NCBI GenBank assembly: GCA_049334165.1
Contig: JBEGHD010000014.1
Origin: JBEGHD01 sp049334165
GTDB lineage: Bacteria; Bacteroidota; Bacteroidia; Flavobacteriales_D; Sanyastnellaceae
Direction: 5' to 3' (one strand)
Length of the DNA stretch: 64,000 nt
Shown: piece by piece, positions 43,582 through 53,126 of the stretch
Numbering within the stretch: position 1 is the stretch's first letter
How the letters are laid out: every line of letters begins with the position of its first letter
Notes under the pieces: model-generated
Seen by the model: only the letters and a program-made list of their open reading frames with translations
Database searches by the model: none
Told to the model about the DNA's origin: nothing
Position numbers and translations under genes: made by a program

Positions 43582-44419
43582 AAATTGGAGCATCTTAGGA
43601 ATTGCTGATGACGAAGGAGTAAAAAACGTTGGTGGACGAATCGGAGCCGCTCAGGGTCCGCAGTCGTTTTCCACTTTTTACAACAAGCTCAAACCACATT
43701 TCCCGGTAAATGATTCTCTGGAAAACGAAATTGATTTCGATCTGGGGACTGGAAGCTTGAGTGAAAAACACGAAGCGGCCATTGAAAAAATTAGCTCGAT
43801 TTCTCAGTCGAAAGACTTCAGCGTGATTGTTGGCGGAGGCCACGATTACATCTACTGTCATCTGGCTGGTGTGAGTCGCGCATTCCCAGACAAGACCATC
43901 GGCTGCATCAACATCGACCCCCACTTCGACATGCGAGAGCCGAAGCCAAAATTCACCAGTGGCTCCCCATTTTTTGTGGCCCTTTCTGAAGGTGTCATCG
44001 ATGGAAAAAACCTCATTGAGTTTGGCATTCAGGAACACTGCAACGCTCCCGAACTCTGGGATTTTGCTAAAAGCCACGGGGTAAAAACAGTGACTTTCCC
44101 CGAGTTGCGAGAGAAAAGCGTGAAAGAAGAGTTCTCGAAAGTTCTCAATGAACTGGCTTCAAGATGCGATCACTTGGTAGTGAGTTTCGACCTCGACAGC
44201 GTGGCTTCGCCATTTGCTCCGGGAGTTTCGGCACCTGCCGTGGAAGGGTTTACACCTACTGAAGCGCACCAAATGATGGAGCTCAGCGGAAGTCACGACA
44301 AAGTGAAGTCGCTCGGAATCTATGAACTCAACCCTCGATTCGACCGAGATGATGTAACTGCACGACTTGCAGCAACCTCTTGTCACTATTTTGCACAATC
44401 AAAATTGGAAAAAAACTAG
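43574..44419 (+). CDS. Ureohydrolase (arginase/agmatinase/formimidoylglutamase family)
   Basis: 281 residues. Metal-binding motifs are all present: VGGGHD, NIDPHFDMRE (canonical DAHxD with Ala replaced by Pro) and SFDLDSVASPFAPG (D-x-D kept, while the usual D-P is replaced by S-P). C-terminal SLGIYELNPRFDRDDVTARL is typical. The family hydrolyses guanidino or formimino groups; formimidoylglutamase (histidine breakdown) is the commonest type in Bacteroidota, but no hut genes are adjacent. It overlaps trmD by 8 bp, an unexpected pairing. Confidence 0.85.
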   Translation: MSKNWSILGIADDEGVKNVGGRIGAAQGPQSFSTFYNKLKPHFPVNDSLENEIDFDLGTGSLSEKHEAAIEKISSISQSKDFSVIVGGGHDYIYCHLAGVSRAFPDKTIGCINIDPHFDMREPKPKFTSGSPFFVALSEGVIDGKNLIEFGIQEHCNAPELWDFAKSHGVKTVTFPELREKSVKEEFSKVLNELASRCDHLVVSFDLDSVASPFAPGVSAPAVEGFTPTEAHQMMELSGSHDKVKSLGIYELNPRFDRDDVTARLAATSCHYFAQSKLEKN

Positions 44420-44589
44420 ACATAATTTTCAGGAGCCAGACAGTTCTTTGTCTATTTGCCGCTCGTTGAGAAACAATGGTAAATGTTCTCACGTAGAGTT
44501 ATTTGAGACTTGGATAGAAACAACTGAAAACCCAGTATCTGTCTGACGAAAAATAATTCTAAGAAATATTTCAATTCAAATAATATTCG

Positions 44590-44597
44590 TAATATTG
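44590..44597 (+). promoter_or_regulatory. -7 box (TAATATTG) for rplS
   Basis: TAATATTG has one mismatch to TAnnTTTG and lies 37 bp before ATG 44635, in an AT-rich 215-bp intergenic region. It is followed by GCACCCTC, an initiation region like those of trmD and rpsP. Confidence 0.55.
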
Positions 44598-44634
44598 CAC
44601 CCTCATTTTCGGGCAGCAAAAAAGATTTAGCACA

Positions 44635-44997
44635 ATGGACATTGTTAGAGAAATTTCAGAAAAACTTACAGAAACCAAAAAGTGGCCGGAATTCAAAGCT
44701 GGTGACACTGTTTCTGTTAACTATATGATTAGAGAGGGAAACAAGGAGCGTCTTCAGCAGTTCCAGGGAGTTGTTCTTCAGCGCAGAGGTTCCGGTACAA
44801 CGGAAACTTTCACTGTTCGAAAAATGTCCAGTGGTGTTGGTGTTGAGAGAATCTTCCCAATGTCTTCTCCTCACATCGAATCAATCACAGTGAACAAACA
44901 CGGTAAAGTGCGTAGAGCTCGTGTATTCTACATGCGTGGAAGAACAGGAAAAGCAGCTCGAATCAAAGAGAAAAAACGCTTTACTGCAGAAAAATAA
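44635..44997 (+). CDS. rplS: 50S ribosomal protein L19
   Basis: 120 residues, full length. WPEFKAGDTVSVNYMIREGN, RLQQFQGVVLQRRGSGTTET, FTVRKMSSGVGVERIFPMSS and the C-terminal RAKLYYMRGRTGKAARIKE-type end (here RARVFYMRGRTGKAARIKEK) are L19 landmarks. It sits at the 30S-50S interface. Monocistronic, with its own promoter box and terminator. Confidence 0.96.
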   Translation: MDIVREISEKLTETKKWPEFKAGDTVSVNYMIREGNKERLQQFQGVVLQRRGSGTTETFTVRKMSSGVGVERIFPMSSPHIESITVNKHGKVRRARVFYMRGRTGKAARIKEKKRFTAEK

Positions 44998-45016
44998 TTT
45001 TGGATTCTTTCCAAAT

Positions 45017-45045
45017 CAAAACCTCGACTTGTTCGGGGTTTTTTT
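45017..45045 (+). terminator. rplS terminator
   Basis: AAAACCTCGA pairs with TTCGGGGTTTT around a short loop and is followed by a T-run, 20 bp after the rplS stop codon. Confidence 0.7.
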
Positions 45046-45071
45046 ATGCCCAAATTTGAAAGCAGGATTAT

Positions 45072-47411
45072 CTAGTTGAGCAATTCTACCAGGCGCTCCA
45101 GTTCTTTCTGGTTTTGGTCTGATCTGATTCCGTCAAGAATTCTTTTGCGCTCAATCTCCGTCAGGTGCCAGCTTAGAGAGATGTGCGTGTCTTTCTGATC
45201 TTCAATTTCCTCATCGAGCTGAAAAGTGACCACGTCCACATCCTGCTCAAACCACGCTGAGATATACCGAATGAGCTGGTCGTTGTTGTACTCCTGCATT
45301 CGAGTCACATTGCCATAGATCGAACCCAAAGGGGCAGTAAACTTATCGATCAGCGACTGCTTGCGCTCAATCAACCCAAAGGTCTTCTGCGTATCTCGAA
45401 CCTGCAAAATCACAACTCCGCTCGTATTTTCATTAATCCACTCGCGAAACGTGTAGATGTACTGCAGAGTGGTTTTGGTTCCGAAATTGTCTCTAAGTCC
45501 AGCATCCATTACGCTCACCGTTGGGTCAGTAGGCAGCGACACAGAAGGCAAAATGTAAGGGAAAGTAGCATTCATCCGCAAGGCACTAGAAAACCTCAGG
45601 TCGTTTGCCTCGTCATCTCCCACCAATTCTGAAAATTCTACGTCTTCTGGAATCGCACTCGAGTGCACGCTTTGATCAGCCTGGTTTCTCGTCAGGTAAG
45701 AAACCTGCTGTGAAGAAATCAAAAGTCTTCGACCATCATTAATGATCGTTGGGCTCAAGACCATCATCGGGATCAGTCCTTCTTTCTCTGGCACAGCGTA
45801 CTCTCCAAGCTGCTTGTCGAGTACGTAATCCGTATTTTGATGAAGTTGCTTTTCGAATGCGTGAGCCCGGTCTTTGGTGTAAGAGTGGCCATCGTACTCG
45901 AAGGATTGGTACCGAATAAAAAAGTCGTTCGTAGCGATGCTAAACAGAATGGGGTTGAGCAGATCCTTGCTGATGTTTTCTATGTAGCGAGGGTCATAGA
46001 GGTCGATTCCTGCTCCCAATTGCTTTCTGTAATAAAGCTCCCTGAGGTAGGCAGCCCCCACCATTCCACCCGATGCACCAGTGATAAACTGCGTTCGCTC
46101 GAGCAGCTTTCCGTTCAAGGCACTATCGGCATGCAGAAGACTGTTCATGGTCCACAAAGCACTTCGCAAGCCACCTCCACTAGTGTTTACGATAACGAGT
46201 TTTGGTTTTCTTCTCACTCCATTTTCAGAATGTGTGTTGCGGCTTTTCCAATTGTTGAGAATCTCAATCGTACTCGATTCGTCAGCTTTCAGCAAACTAT
46301 CGTTTGTGTTTAAACTCTCAATTCTCTCTGCAGAATATTCGGCTTTCTCGCCTGAGTAGTCCAATCCGTAAGCGTGATTTTCAATATTCATGAAAGGCAG
46401 ACTTTCGAACGAGTAGTTGATCATCACGAAGATGAAAATGAAAAACGTAAGTGTCCATCCTTTCACCCATGAGAAGAGAGCGCTAACCACCATCAGCAAG
46501 ATTGTAAAAAAGAGCAATGCGCTGGCTGCAGCAGGAATCACAAAAAATGAGTTTTCTCTGAACGTGCCGATTAGGATGAAAGATACAACCAGGACTATTT
46601 CGAATATCGATGCGTTGATGTGATTTTGCGAGAACACTTTATTCAACACATCGGAATGGTAGTGCTGGCTCTGCCGCGCGAGATTTATCTTAAACGGGGT
46701 AGACAGATAAGTCAACACTCGCCAACTTCTGCTATGTAAATCCTTTTGACTCCAACGATTTTTGTTGTGAATAGTAGTTTTCACAGGGTTCTCGTCACTC
46801 GCCATTTCTTCGATCAGATCTTCTTCGTCACTTACTTCTGCCGTGAAGTGATGCACAGAGCGATTGGTGTAGAAAAAATATAATTGAGAGACGATCAAAA
46901 AAATGAACATCCCCGCGATGAACCCCGCGCAGTTTTGAGCTACTTCCCAGCCTCCAAGCAGCTCCTTCTCCAGTTGAAATTTGATAGTAGCGTAGAGATA
47001 AACAATTACATATACCAGCGGAATGATGAAGTTGTTGAGACTAAACTTGTAGAAAGGCCGCTGCAAAGTCGCGATAAACGGGAAGCGAAACCCGTGGAGA
47101 ATATATGTGTAGAGGTTGAAAGCAAGGATGAATCCACCCAGAGCAAAGCCAACCATGGCAAATGATACAAAAGTTGAAGTTCCCCGATATTCGGGATAGA
47201 GAAACTGGTAAACTACACCATACCGGCTGGCAAAAACATTAATTGTAAAGCCAATCAACAACACCCAGAAAAAAAGCAGGAAGTGATTCTTCTTTAGGTG
47301 AAGCATCAACAGTCGAAAAGGAAAGAAGTAAACGAACCTCCTCCACTTTACACGAAAACCGACTTTGTGATTATCACTCAACTTTCTATTCTTTTCATTC
47401 GGCAAAACCAC
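45072..47411 (-). CDS. Patatin-like phospholipase with N-terminal membrane domain
   Basis: 779 residues from a GTG start. The first half contains about eight membrane helices in two groups (about 42-180 and 270-340). The C-terminal ~400 residues are a patatin domain: VNTSGGGLRSALW supplies the oxyanion loop, ITGASGGMVGA holds the nucleophile Ser of G-x-S-x-G (near residue 445), and VMDAGLRDNFG the catalytic Asp (near 637). It should be an acyl hydrolase acting on membrane lipids. The GTG start gives a basic cytosolic leader before helix 1. Confidence 0.82.
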   Translation of the reverse strand: MVLPNEKNRKLSDNHKVGFRVKWRRFVYFFPFRLLMLHLKKNHFLLFFWVLLIGFTINVFASRYGVVYQFLYPEYRGTSTFVSFAMVGFALGGFILAFNLYTYILHGFRFPFIATLQRPFYKFSLNNFIIPLVYVIVYLYATIKFQLEKELLGGWEVAQNCAGFIAGMFIFLIVSQLYFFYTNRSVHHFTAEVSDEEDLIEEMASDENPVKTTIHNKNRWSQKDLHSRSWRVLTYLSTPFKINLARQSQHYHSDVLNKVFSQNHINASIFEIVLVVSFILIGTFRENSFFVIPAAASALLFFTILLMVVSALFSWVKGWTLTFFIFIFVMINYSFESLPFMNIENHAYGLDYSGEKAEYSAERIESLNTNDSLLKADESSTIEILNNWKSRNTHSENGVRRKPKLVIVNTSGGGLRSALWTMNSLLHADSALNGKLLERTQFITGASGGMVGAAYLRELYYRKQLGAGIDLYDPRYIENISKDLLNPILFSIATNDFFIRYQSFEYDGHSYTKDRAHAFEKQLHQNTDYVLDKQLGEYAVPEKEGLIPMMVLSPTIINDGRRLLISSQQVSYLTRNQADQSVHSSAIPEDVEFSELVGDDEANDLRFSSALRMNATFPYILPSVSLPTDPTVSVMDAGLRDNFGTKTTLQYIYTFREWINENTSGVVILQVRDTQKTFGLIERKQSLIDKFTAPLGSIYGNVTRMQEYNNDQLIRYISAWFEQDVDVVTFQLDEEIEDQKDTHISLSWHLTEIERKRILDGIRSDQNQKELERLVELLN

Positions 47412-47827
47412 CTTTCATTAAAGACTTCAACGAAAGGCACTGATCAAAATTTGAGTCTTAAATATTACTACCGGAAAAATACGGCAATTAATTGTGTCAT
47501 AATGTAGGAAAAAGACCGAATAATCGCTTTCAAGAATTGCTGAAATAAAGCGCCCAAAAGCATCACTTTTCCAATTGTTCAAAAACTGTTGACAAACTGT
47601 TAATTTCATGTTGATAAATAATGCTAATTCCCCTGTCTTTACTGGGTAATTGCGGCCTCAATACGTATATTTGTTTGGCTGTGAAAAATTCAGTTTTTCA
47701 CACTGATTTTCGAGTGGTTTGCAGGGTGATTTTTCATCGCCAAACCGAAGGAAAATAAAATCAATTTCGGAGGGTGTCGGTACGCACTGACGCTCACCGA
47801 TTTATTTGTAATGAAAAGTAATTTGTA
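47412..47827. other. 416-bp divergent intergenic region upstream of gyrB
   Basis: It lies between the divergent patatin and gyrB genes and holds no convincing gene on either strand. It contains the gyrB -7 box at 47666-47673 and a leader of about 150 bases whose last part (CGGAGGGTGTCGGTACGCAC) is G/C-rich compared with its surroundings. No riboswitch was recognised. Confidence 0.6.
47666..47673 (+). promoter_or_regulatory. -7 box (TATATTTG), probable gyrB promoter
   Basis: TATATTTG is a full TAnnTTTG match, 154 bp before ATG 47828, giving an unusually long leader for this window. Confidence 0.55.
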
Positions 47828-49780
47828 ATGAGCGAAAAACCAAAGAACGTTTACGGAGCGGACAGTATTCAGTCGCTAGAGGGAATGGAGCATGTGCGCA
47901 TGCGTCCGTCAATGTATATTGGAGACGTGGGAACGCGTGGACTTCACCACCTCGTTTATGAGGTTGTGGATAACTCAATCGATGAGGCCATGGCCGGCTA
48001 CTGCGATTCGATTACAGTAGTGATCAACGAAGACAATTCCATTCGCGTGGAAGATAACGGTCGGGGAATTCCGGTCGATATGCACAAAAAAGAAGGCAAA
48101 AGTGCCCTCGAAGTTGTGATGACAAAAATTGGTGCCGGTGGTAAGTTCGATAAAGATTCTTACAAAGTTTCCGGGGGACTCCACGGTGTTGGGGTTTCTT
48201 GTGTGAACGCACTCTCTAACGATCTGAAAGCCGAAGTTTACAGAGAAGGTGTGATTTGGGCTCAGGAATACAAAAAAGGAAAGCCGCAATACGATGTGAA
48301 AAAAGTGGGGGAAACAGACAAGCAGGGAACTGTTGTAACTTTCACTCCAGACGATACAATTTTCGACTCCATCGAGTTTAGCTACAAAACGCTTGCTAAC
48401 AGGATGCGGGAATTATCTTTCCTCAATAAAAAGCTTCGTCTGACAATCACCGACATGCGTGAAAAAGACGAAGAAGGAAATTACATCACCAACTCTTACT
48501 ACTCTGAGCGCGGACTTGCAGAATTTGTTGAATACATTGACGAAACTCGCGACCAGCTCATCGAGAAGGTGATTCACATGGAAAGTGAGAAAAACGGAAT
48601 CCCAGTTGAAGTGGCGATGGTTTACAACTCCACTTTCAATGAGAATGTGTTTTCCTACGTGAACAACATCAATACTCACGAAGGTGGTACTCACCTTTCA
48701 GGATTTCGAAGAGGTCTTACAAACACCCTGAAAAAATACGCTGAAGAAAGCGGCTTGCTTTCGAAGTTGAAATTTGACATTCAGGGAGACGACTTTAGAG
48801 AAGGTCTCACTGCTATCATTTCTGTAAAGGTGGCAGAGCCGCAGTTCGAAGGACAAACAAAAACCAAGCTCGGTAACCGAGAAGTTACTGCGCCAGTGAG
48901 TCAGGCAGTGAGCGAAATGCTTGCCGACTACCTCGAGGAAAATCCTAACGATGCGAAAACCATCGTTAACAAAGTAATCCTTGCAGCGCAGGCACGTCAC
49001 GCAGCCAGAAAAGCTCGTGAAATGGTTCAGCGAAAAACTGTGATGAGCGGAAGCGGACTACCGGGAAAACTCGCTGACTGTTCTGAAAAAGATCCTGCAA
49101 TCTCTGAAATCTATCTCGTTGAGGGTGACTCTGCGGGTGGAACAGCAAAGCAAGGTCGCGATAGAAACTTTCAGGCGATCATGCCACTTAGGGGTAAAAT
49201 CCTCAACGTGGAGAAAGCCATGACCCACAAGATTTTTGAAAACGAGGAGATCAAAAACATCTACACGGCACTCGGAGTTTCTCTCGGAACCGAGGAGGAC
49301 AGCAAAGCCCTGAACATGGACAAGCTGCGTTACCACAAAATCATCATCATGTGTGATGCTGATGTGGATGGTAGCCACATTGAAACATTGATTCTTACTT
49401 TCTTCTTCCGCCACATGAAAGAGTTGATCGAAAGAGGATACATCTACATCGCCACGCCTCCACTCTACCTTATCAAAAAGGGAAAAACACAGGAATATGC
49501 CTGGTCAGAGGAAGCCAGACAGGCTAAAGTAAAAGAGCTGAAAGGTCCTTCAGGATCGGAAGCCGGTATTTCTGTCCAGCGTTACAAGGGTCTTGGTGAG
49601 ATGAACGCAGAGCAATTGTGGGACACCACCATGAATCCTGAGTTCAGAACTCTCCGCCAGGTGACAATTGAAAATGCTGCTGAGAGCGACCACATCTTTA
49701 GTATGCTCATGGGCGATGAAGTACCACCACGTAGAGCATTCATCGAAAAGAATGCGAAATACGCTAACATCGATGCATAG
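47828..49780 (+). CDS. gyrB: DNA gyrase subunit B
   Basis: 650 residues. GHKL ATPase: YEVVDNSIDEAMAG, VEDNGRGIPVDMH and GGLHGVGVSCVNALS. The transducer domain reaches residue ~400. Toprim motifs are LVEGDSAGGTAKQGRD and MCDADVDGSHIETL; the C-terminal QRYKGLGEMNAEQLWDTTM completes the subunit. The short form, without an extra Toprim insertion, fits Bacteroidota. With GyrA (not here) it introduces negative supercoils. Own promoter and a strong terminator, so monocistronic. Confidence 0.96.
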   Translation: MSEKPKNVYGADSIQSLEGMEHVRMRPSMYIGDVGTRGLHHLVYEVVDNSIDEAMAGYCDSITVVINEDNSIRVEDNGRGIPVDMHKKEGKSALEVVMTKIGAGGKFDKDSYKVSGGLHGVGVSCVNALSNDLKAEVYREGVIWAQEYKKGKPQYDVKKVGETDKQGTVVTFTPDDTIFDSIEFSYKTLANRMRELSFLNKKLRLTITDMREKDEEGNYITNSYYSERGLAEFVEYIDETRDQLIEKVIHMESEKNGIPVEVAMVYNSTFNENVFSYVNNINTHEGGTHLSGFRRGLTNTLKKYAEESGLLSKLKFDIQGDDFREGLTAIISVKVAEPQFEGQTKTKLGNREVTAPVSQAVSEMLADYLEENPNDAKTIVNKVILAAQARHAARKAREMVQRKTVMSGSGLPGKLADCSEKDPAISEIYLVEGDSAGGTAKQGRDRNFQAIMPLRGKILNVEKAMTHKIFENEEIKNIYTALGVSLGTEEDSKALNMDKLRYHKIIIMCDADVDGSHIETLILTFFFRHMKELIERGYIYIATPPLYLIKKGKTQEYAWSEEARQAKVKELKGPSGSEAGISVQRYKGLGEMNAEQLWDTTMNPEFRTLRQVTIENAAESDHIFSMLMGDEVPPRRAFIEKNAKYANIDA

Positions 49781-49806
49781 CAGAATAATTGTATAATACA
49801 CATATT

Positions 49807-49840
49807 GAAAAAAACCCGGTTTTTATTTCCGGGTTTTTTT
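49807..49840 (+). terminator. gyrB terminator
   Basis: AAAAAAACCCGG pairs with CCGGGTTTTTTT around TTTTTATTT, 26 bp after the gyrB stop codon. Confidence 0.85.
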
Positions 49841-49944
49841 ATGAAATTACATTTCTCCTCGATGAAAAATATAGCCGATTCTGAAAACAAAATAGCCGAC
49901 AAAACTGCTTAAAAACAGTACTGTCGAATAAACAATTTCATTTT

Positions 49945-51363
49945 ATGTCAAATAATTCAAAGTTTAATTTATTCAATGATGTCAGCAGCTTTGTTGACGA
50001 TGCTGCTCGATACATGGACATCCACCCTGGGTTGGTCAACCAAATAAAGCAGTGCAACAGTGTTTATGAATTTAGCTTTCCCATGCGAAAGGACGATGGC
50101 ACTTACGAAGTCCTGAGTGGGTATCGCGTTCAGCACTCTCACCACAAGACTCCCACAAAAGGTGGTATCCGCTACAGTGAGCAAGTAAATGCGGATGAGG
50201 TGAAAGGTCTGGCAGCGCTAATGACTTACAAATGCGCGCTCGTTGATGTTCCTTTTGGAGGTGCGAAAGGTGGTGTGCGCATCGATCCCAGAAAATATAC
50301 TGTTGAACAGCTAGAAAAAATCACAAGACGCTATACTTCTGAGCTGATAAATAAGAAATTTATAGGACCCGCCATTGATGTTCCCGCTCCCGACTACGGA
50401 ACCGGAGCCAGAGAAATGGCCTGGATAGTTGACACTTATCAGGCATTTAATCCAGAAGTGATTAACGCCAAAGGCTGTGTCACCGGAAAACCACTTTCGC
50501 AACACGGTATTGACGGCAGGACTGAGGCCACTGGTATGGGAGTTTTTCTGGGAATCAGAGAAGCCGTTTCAGTGAAAGAAGACATGGACAAACTCGGTCT
50601 ATCCACCGGACTTGACGGCAAGGAAGTGATCGTGCAGGGACTTGGTAATGTGGGTTACTATACAGCACTTTACCTGCAACAAGCCGGAGCAAAAATCATT
50701 GGAATCGCAGAATACAACGGAGGACTTTACAGTGAAAACGGAATTGACGTTGGCGCTGCCAAAGATTTCTTCAAGGAAAACAAAACTTTCGAAGGCTACG
50801 AAAAAGCAAAGTTTGTAGAGAAACCGGGCGAACTGCTTGAAACTAAGTGTGACGTGCTCATTCCTGCTGCTTTAGAAAACCAAATCACGAAGGAAAACGC
50901 CTCTGGGATAAAAGCAAAAATTATTGGAGAGGCGGCCAACGGACCAGTTTCCAAAGAGGCAGAACAAATACTTTCGAAGAACAACATTCTCATCATCCCG
51001 GATATGTATCTCAATGCCGGTGGTGTTACGGTTTCATATTTCGAGTGGTTGAAAAACCTTTCGCGAGTATCTTTTGGGAAGCTCGAAAAACGCTACGACA
51101 TGCAGAAGTACAACACTCTGGTGGAAAGCATCGAGAAAGCTACCGGCAAACGATTTAGCCAGGAGCAAAAGGACATTATCATTCAGGGAGCTGACGAGAG
51201 AGACCTGGTTCAATCTGGACTGGAAGAAAGCATGGTAGACGCTTACCACAAAATGAATGAAACACGCAAGAAGAAAAATATAGACAGCATGCGCTCTGCG
51301 GCCTTCGTGCTTGCGCTTGAAAAGATTTCTGTTAGCTACATGGACCTGGGAATTTTCCCATAA
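49945..51363 (+). CDS. Glu/Leu/Phe/Val-type dehydrogenase (probable glutamate dehydrogenase)
   Basis: 472 residues. The catalytic region KTPTKGGIRYSEQVNADEV, MTYKCALVDVPFGGAKGGVR and PAIDVPAPDYGTG carries the substrate-binding and catalytic Lys and Asp. The Rossmann domain starts at VIVQGLGNVGYYTALYLQQA (G-x-G-x-x-G variant). It interconverts glutamate and 2-oxoglutarate, linking nitrogen and carbon metabolism; coenzyme preference cannot be read with certainty. A ~50-residue C-terminal helical part (ESMVDAYHKMNETRKKK) is longer than in GudB. Flanked by terminators. Confidence 0.9.
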   Translation: MSNNSKFNLFNDVSSFVDDAARYMDIHPGLVNQIKQCNSVYEFSFPMRKDDGTYEVLSGYRVQHSHHKTPTKGGIRYSEQVNADEVKGLAALMTYKCALVDVPFGGAKGGVRIDPRKYTVEQLEKITRRYTSELINKKFIGPAIDVPAPDYGTGAREMAWIVDTYQAFNPEVINAKGCVTGKPLSQHGIDGRTEATGMGVFLGIREAVSVKEDMDKLGLSTGLDGKEVIVQGLGNVGYYTALYLQQAGAKIIGIAEYNGGLYSENGIDVGAAKDFFKENKTFEGYEKAKFVEKPGELLETKCDVLIPAALENQITKENASGIKAKIIGEAANGPVSKEAEQILSKNNILIIPDMYLNAGGVTVSYFEWLKNLSRVSFGKLEKRYDMQKYNTLVESIEKATGKRFSQEQKDIIIQGADERDLVQSGLEESMVDAYHKMNETRKKKNIDSMRSAAFVLALEKISVSYMDLGIFP

Positions 51364-51382
51364 TCCAAAAGAGGAAATGAAC

Positions 51383-51416
51383 AAAAACCCGATGATCTAA
51401 TGACATCGGGTTTTTT
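51383..51416. terminator. Bidirectional terminator between dehydrogenase and xthA
   Basis: AAAAACCCGATG pairs with CATCGGGTTTTT around a 9-base loop, with U-tracts on both strands, between convergent stop codons at 51363 and 51421. Confidence 0.88.
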
Positions 51417-51420
51417 ATTT

Positions 51421-52182
51421 CTATTTCAGTTGAATGCCAACAGGACAGTGGTCCGAGCCATAGAAGTCGTTGAGGATAAATGCCTCTTCTACTTTTGAGA
51501 ATAGCTTTTCGCTCACCAGAAAATAATCGAGCCGCCACCCGATGTTCTTCTCACGGGCATTCATTCTGTAGCTCCACCAGCTGTATTTCACTTCGTCTGG
51601 ATAAAACCTTCTGAAGGTATCTACGAATCCTGATTCCAGGAATCTGGTCATCCCATCAATTTCCTTTTGGGTGTAGCCGGCAGATTTGTTGTAATTCGCC
51701 TTTGGCCTGGCAATGTCAATTGGTTGATGAGCCACATTGAGGTCTCCACACAATATCACTGGTTTGGTGCTTTCGAGATCTTTCACAAAAGCCAGAAAAT
51801 CGCGGTCCCACTGCTCTCTGTAATCAAGGCGGACCAGCTTTTGTCCAGAGTTCGGTACATAAGCCGTAACTACAAAATAGTCGTCAAATTCTGCGGTGAT
51901 CACACGCCCCTCTGTATCGTGGTGCTCAACACCAATTCCATAAATCAGATTTTTAGGCTCCTCTTTCGACAAAATTGCTGTTCCACTGTAGCCCTTTCTA
52001 TCTGCAGAGTTTGTGAAAACGTGATACCCGTTTACATGGTCAATGGCTTCCACTACCTGATCTTGTTGCGCCTTTGTCTCCTGCAGACAAAGGATATCAG
52101 GATTGAGTTTTTCGATTTGTTCTGCAAAGTTTTTTTTGGCAATGGCTCTGATGCCATTAACATTCCAGGAGATCAGGTTCAT
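51421..52182 (-). CDS. xthA: Exodeoxyribonuclease III (AP endonuclease)
   Basis: 253 residues. Landmarks: MNLISWNVNGIRA, ILCLQETKAQ (metal-binding Glu), VVTAYVPNSG, ILCGDLNVAHQPIDIARPK (D-x-N), IGWRLDYFLVS and the final GSDHCPVGIQLK (catalytic His). It cuts DNA at abasic sites and removes 3' blocks during base-excision repair. The 'NIGWRLDYF' region and length match the ExoA/XthA branch. Start ATG 52182 is the first codon of the conserved N-terminus. Confidence 0.94.
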   Translation of the reverse strand: MNLISWNVNGIRAIAKKNFAEQIEKLNPDILCLQETKAQQDQVVEAIDHVNGYHVFTNSADRKGYSGTAILSKEEPKNLIYGIGVEHHDTEGRVITAEFDDYFVVTAYVPNSGQKLVRLDYREQWDRDFLAFVKDLESTKPVILCGDLNVAHQPIDIARPKANYNKSAGYTQKEIDGMTRFLESGFVDTFRRFYPDEVKYSWWSYRMNAREKNIGWRLDYFLVSEKLFSKVEEAFILNDFYGSDHCPVGIQLK

Positions 52183-52229
52183 CTAGAGTGATTTTAAAGT
52201 TTTAAAAAGTTGTGCCGGGGAGTTTATTT

Positions 52230-52559
52230 TTAAAGCACTTTTCTCAGTGCCAAAAGTAAATTTTCTTCCAGTGTGTCGTAGTCGTGGTTGGCAGCGAACA
52301 AAGTCTGAATCTCCGACTCCAATCTTTTCTTGTCATCTTCCGAAGGATAAAAATGCTTTCGTCCTTCGATGACCATTTGGACATTCTCATAGTCGGAGTA
52401 TTCTTCGTAAATATCTTCGGCAAAGCGATAATTCTCGATACCAACTTTCTCTGAGATAAAGATTTTTTCTTCTTGATTGACCTGCAGATCAGCGTGAGCG
52501 GCATAAACCAAAATAAAGGCGTGATACTGATCTCTAGACCATTTTTTTACATCTTCCAT
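52230..52559 (-). CDS. Small TerB-like helical protein
   Basis: 109 residues, all helical by pattern and without a signal peptide. DQYHAFILVYAAHADLQVNQ then EEKIFISEKVG resembles the first helices of TerB-type domains (an acidic, possibly metal-binding helical bundle). C-terminal LEENLLLALRKVL. Function unknown; 28 bp from the OsmC gene on the same strand, so probably co-transcribed with it and perhaps part of a stress response. Confidence 0.6.
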   Translation of the reverse strand: MEDVKKWSRDQYHAFILVYAAHADLQVNQEEKIFISEKVGIENYRFAEDIYEEYSDYENVQMVIEGRKHFYPSEDDKKRLESEIQTLFAANHDYDTLEENLLLALRKVL

Positions 52560-52587
52560 CGGTTAAATAAATTTTTGAAAAAGATAC

Positions 52588-53043
52588 TCAGATCTCTTTA
52601 AGCTCAGATACAATTTCGAGTTTTTCGCCATTTAAGTGAACCGTGTAGTCCAAATTCACATCGGTGTTTAGGCTCTTCAATACAGCGCAGTACTTTTCTA
52701 TCGACAGGGAAACAGCGCGTTTCAGTTTCGACTCGCGGACTTCACCGATGACTATATAATCTATAGCAATATTTTGAATTGGGGCTGGCGCTGTCGATTT
52801 ATCGCGCCAACCAGACACATCTATTTTGAGCTCACTCACCTGGTCGTTTTCATTCTTGAGAAAATCTACAACATCTGCACCACTGCAACCAGCAACAGAC
52901 AAAAGAAGACACTCCAAAGGCGTCACTCCTTTGCCACTCTCTTTATTTCCATCTAAGGTTATTTGAAGACCTTCGGGATTTTGACCGACAAAGTGATCGG
53001 CCCCTTCCTGTTTACTGGCAGAAACTGAAATTTTCTGAATCAT
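52588..53043 (-). CDS. OsmC-family peroxidase-like protein
   Basis: 151 residues. Both redox cysteines of the family are present: one in CLLLSVAGCSGADVVDFL and one in IEKYCAVLKSL. Central KIDVSGWRDKSTAPAPIQNI and the Asp-rich strand are typical. OsmC/Ohr proteins reduce organic hydroperoxides using thiols; subgroup not determined. Upstream of the TerB-like gene in a likely two-gene operon; no strong promoter box was identified. Confidence 0.87.
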   Translation of the reverse strand: MIQKISVSASKQEGADHFVGQNPEGLQITLDGNKESGKGVTPLECLLLSVAGCSGADVVDFLKNENDQVSELKIDVSGWRDKSTAPAPIQNIAIDYIVIGEVRESKLKRAVSLSIEKYCAVLKSLNTDVNLDYTVHLNGEKLEIVSELKEI

Positions 53044-53126
53044 GATTTTAGTGAAGTTAGTTGATAAAACTAAGGTGATCGAATCTATTGAAATAAGCTA
53101 ATACTCATTCCCGGATTCTTGGAATC

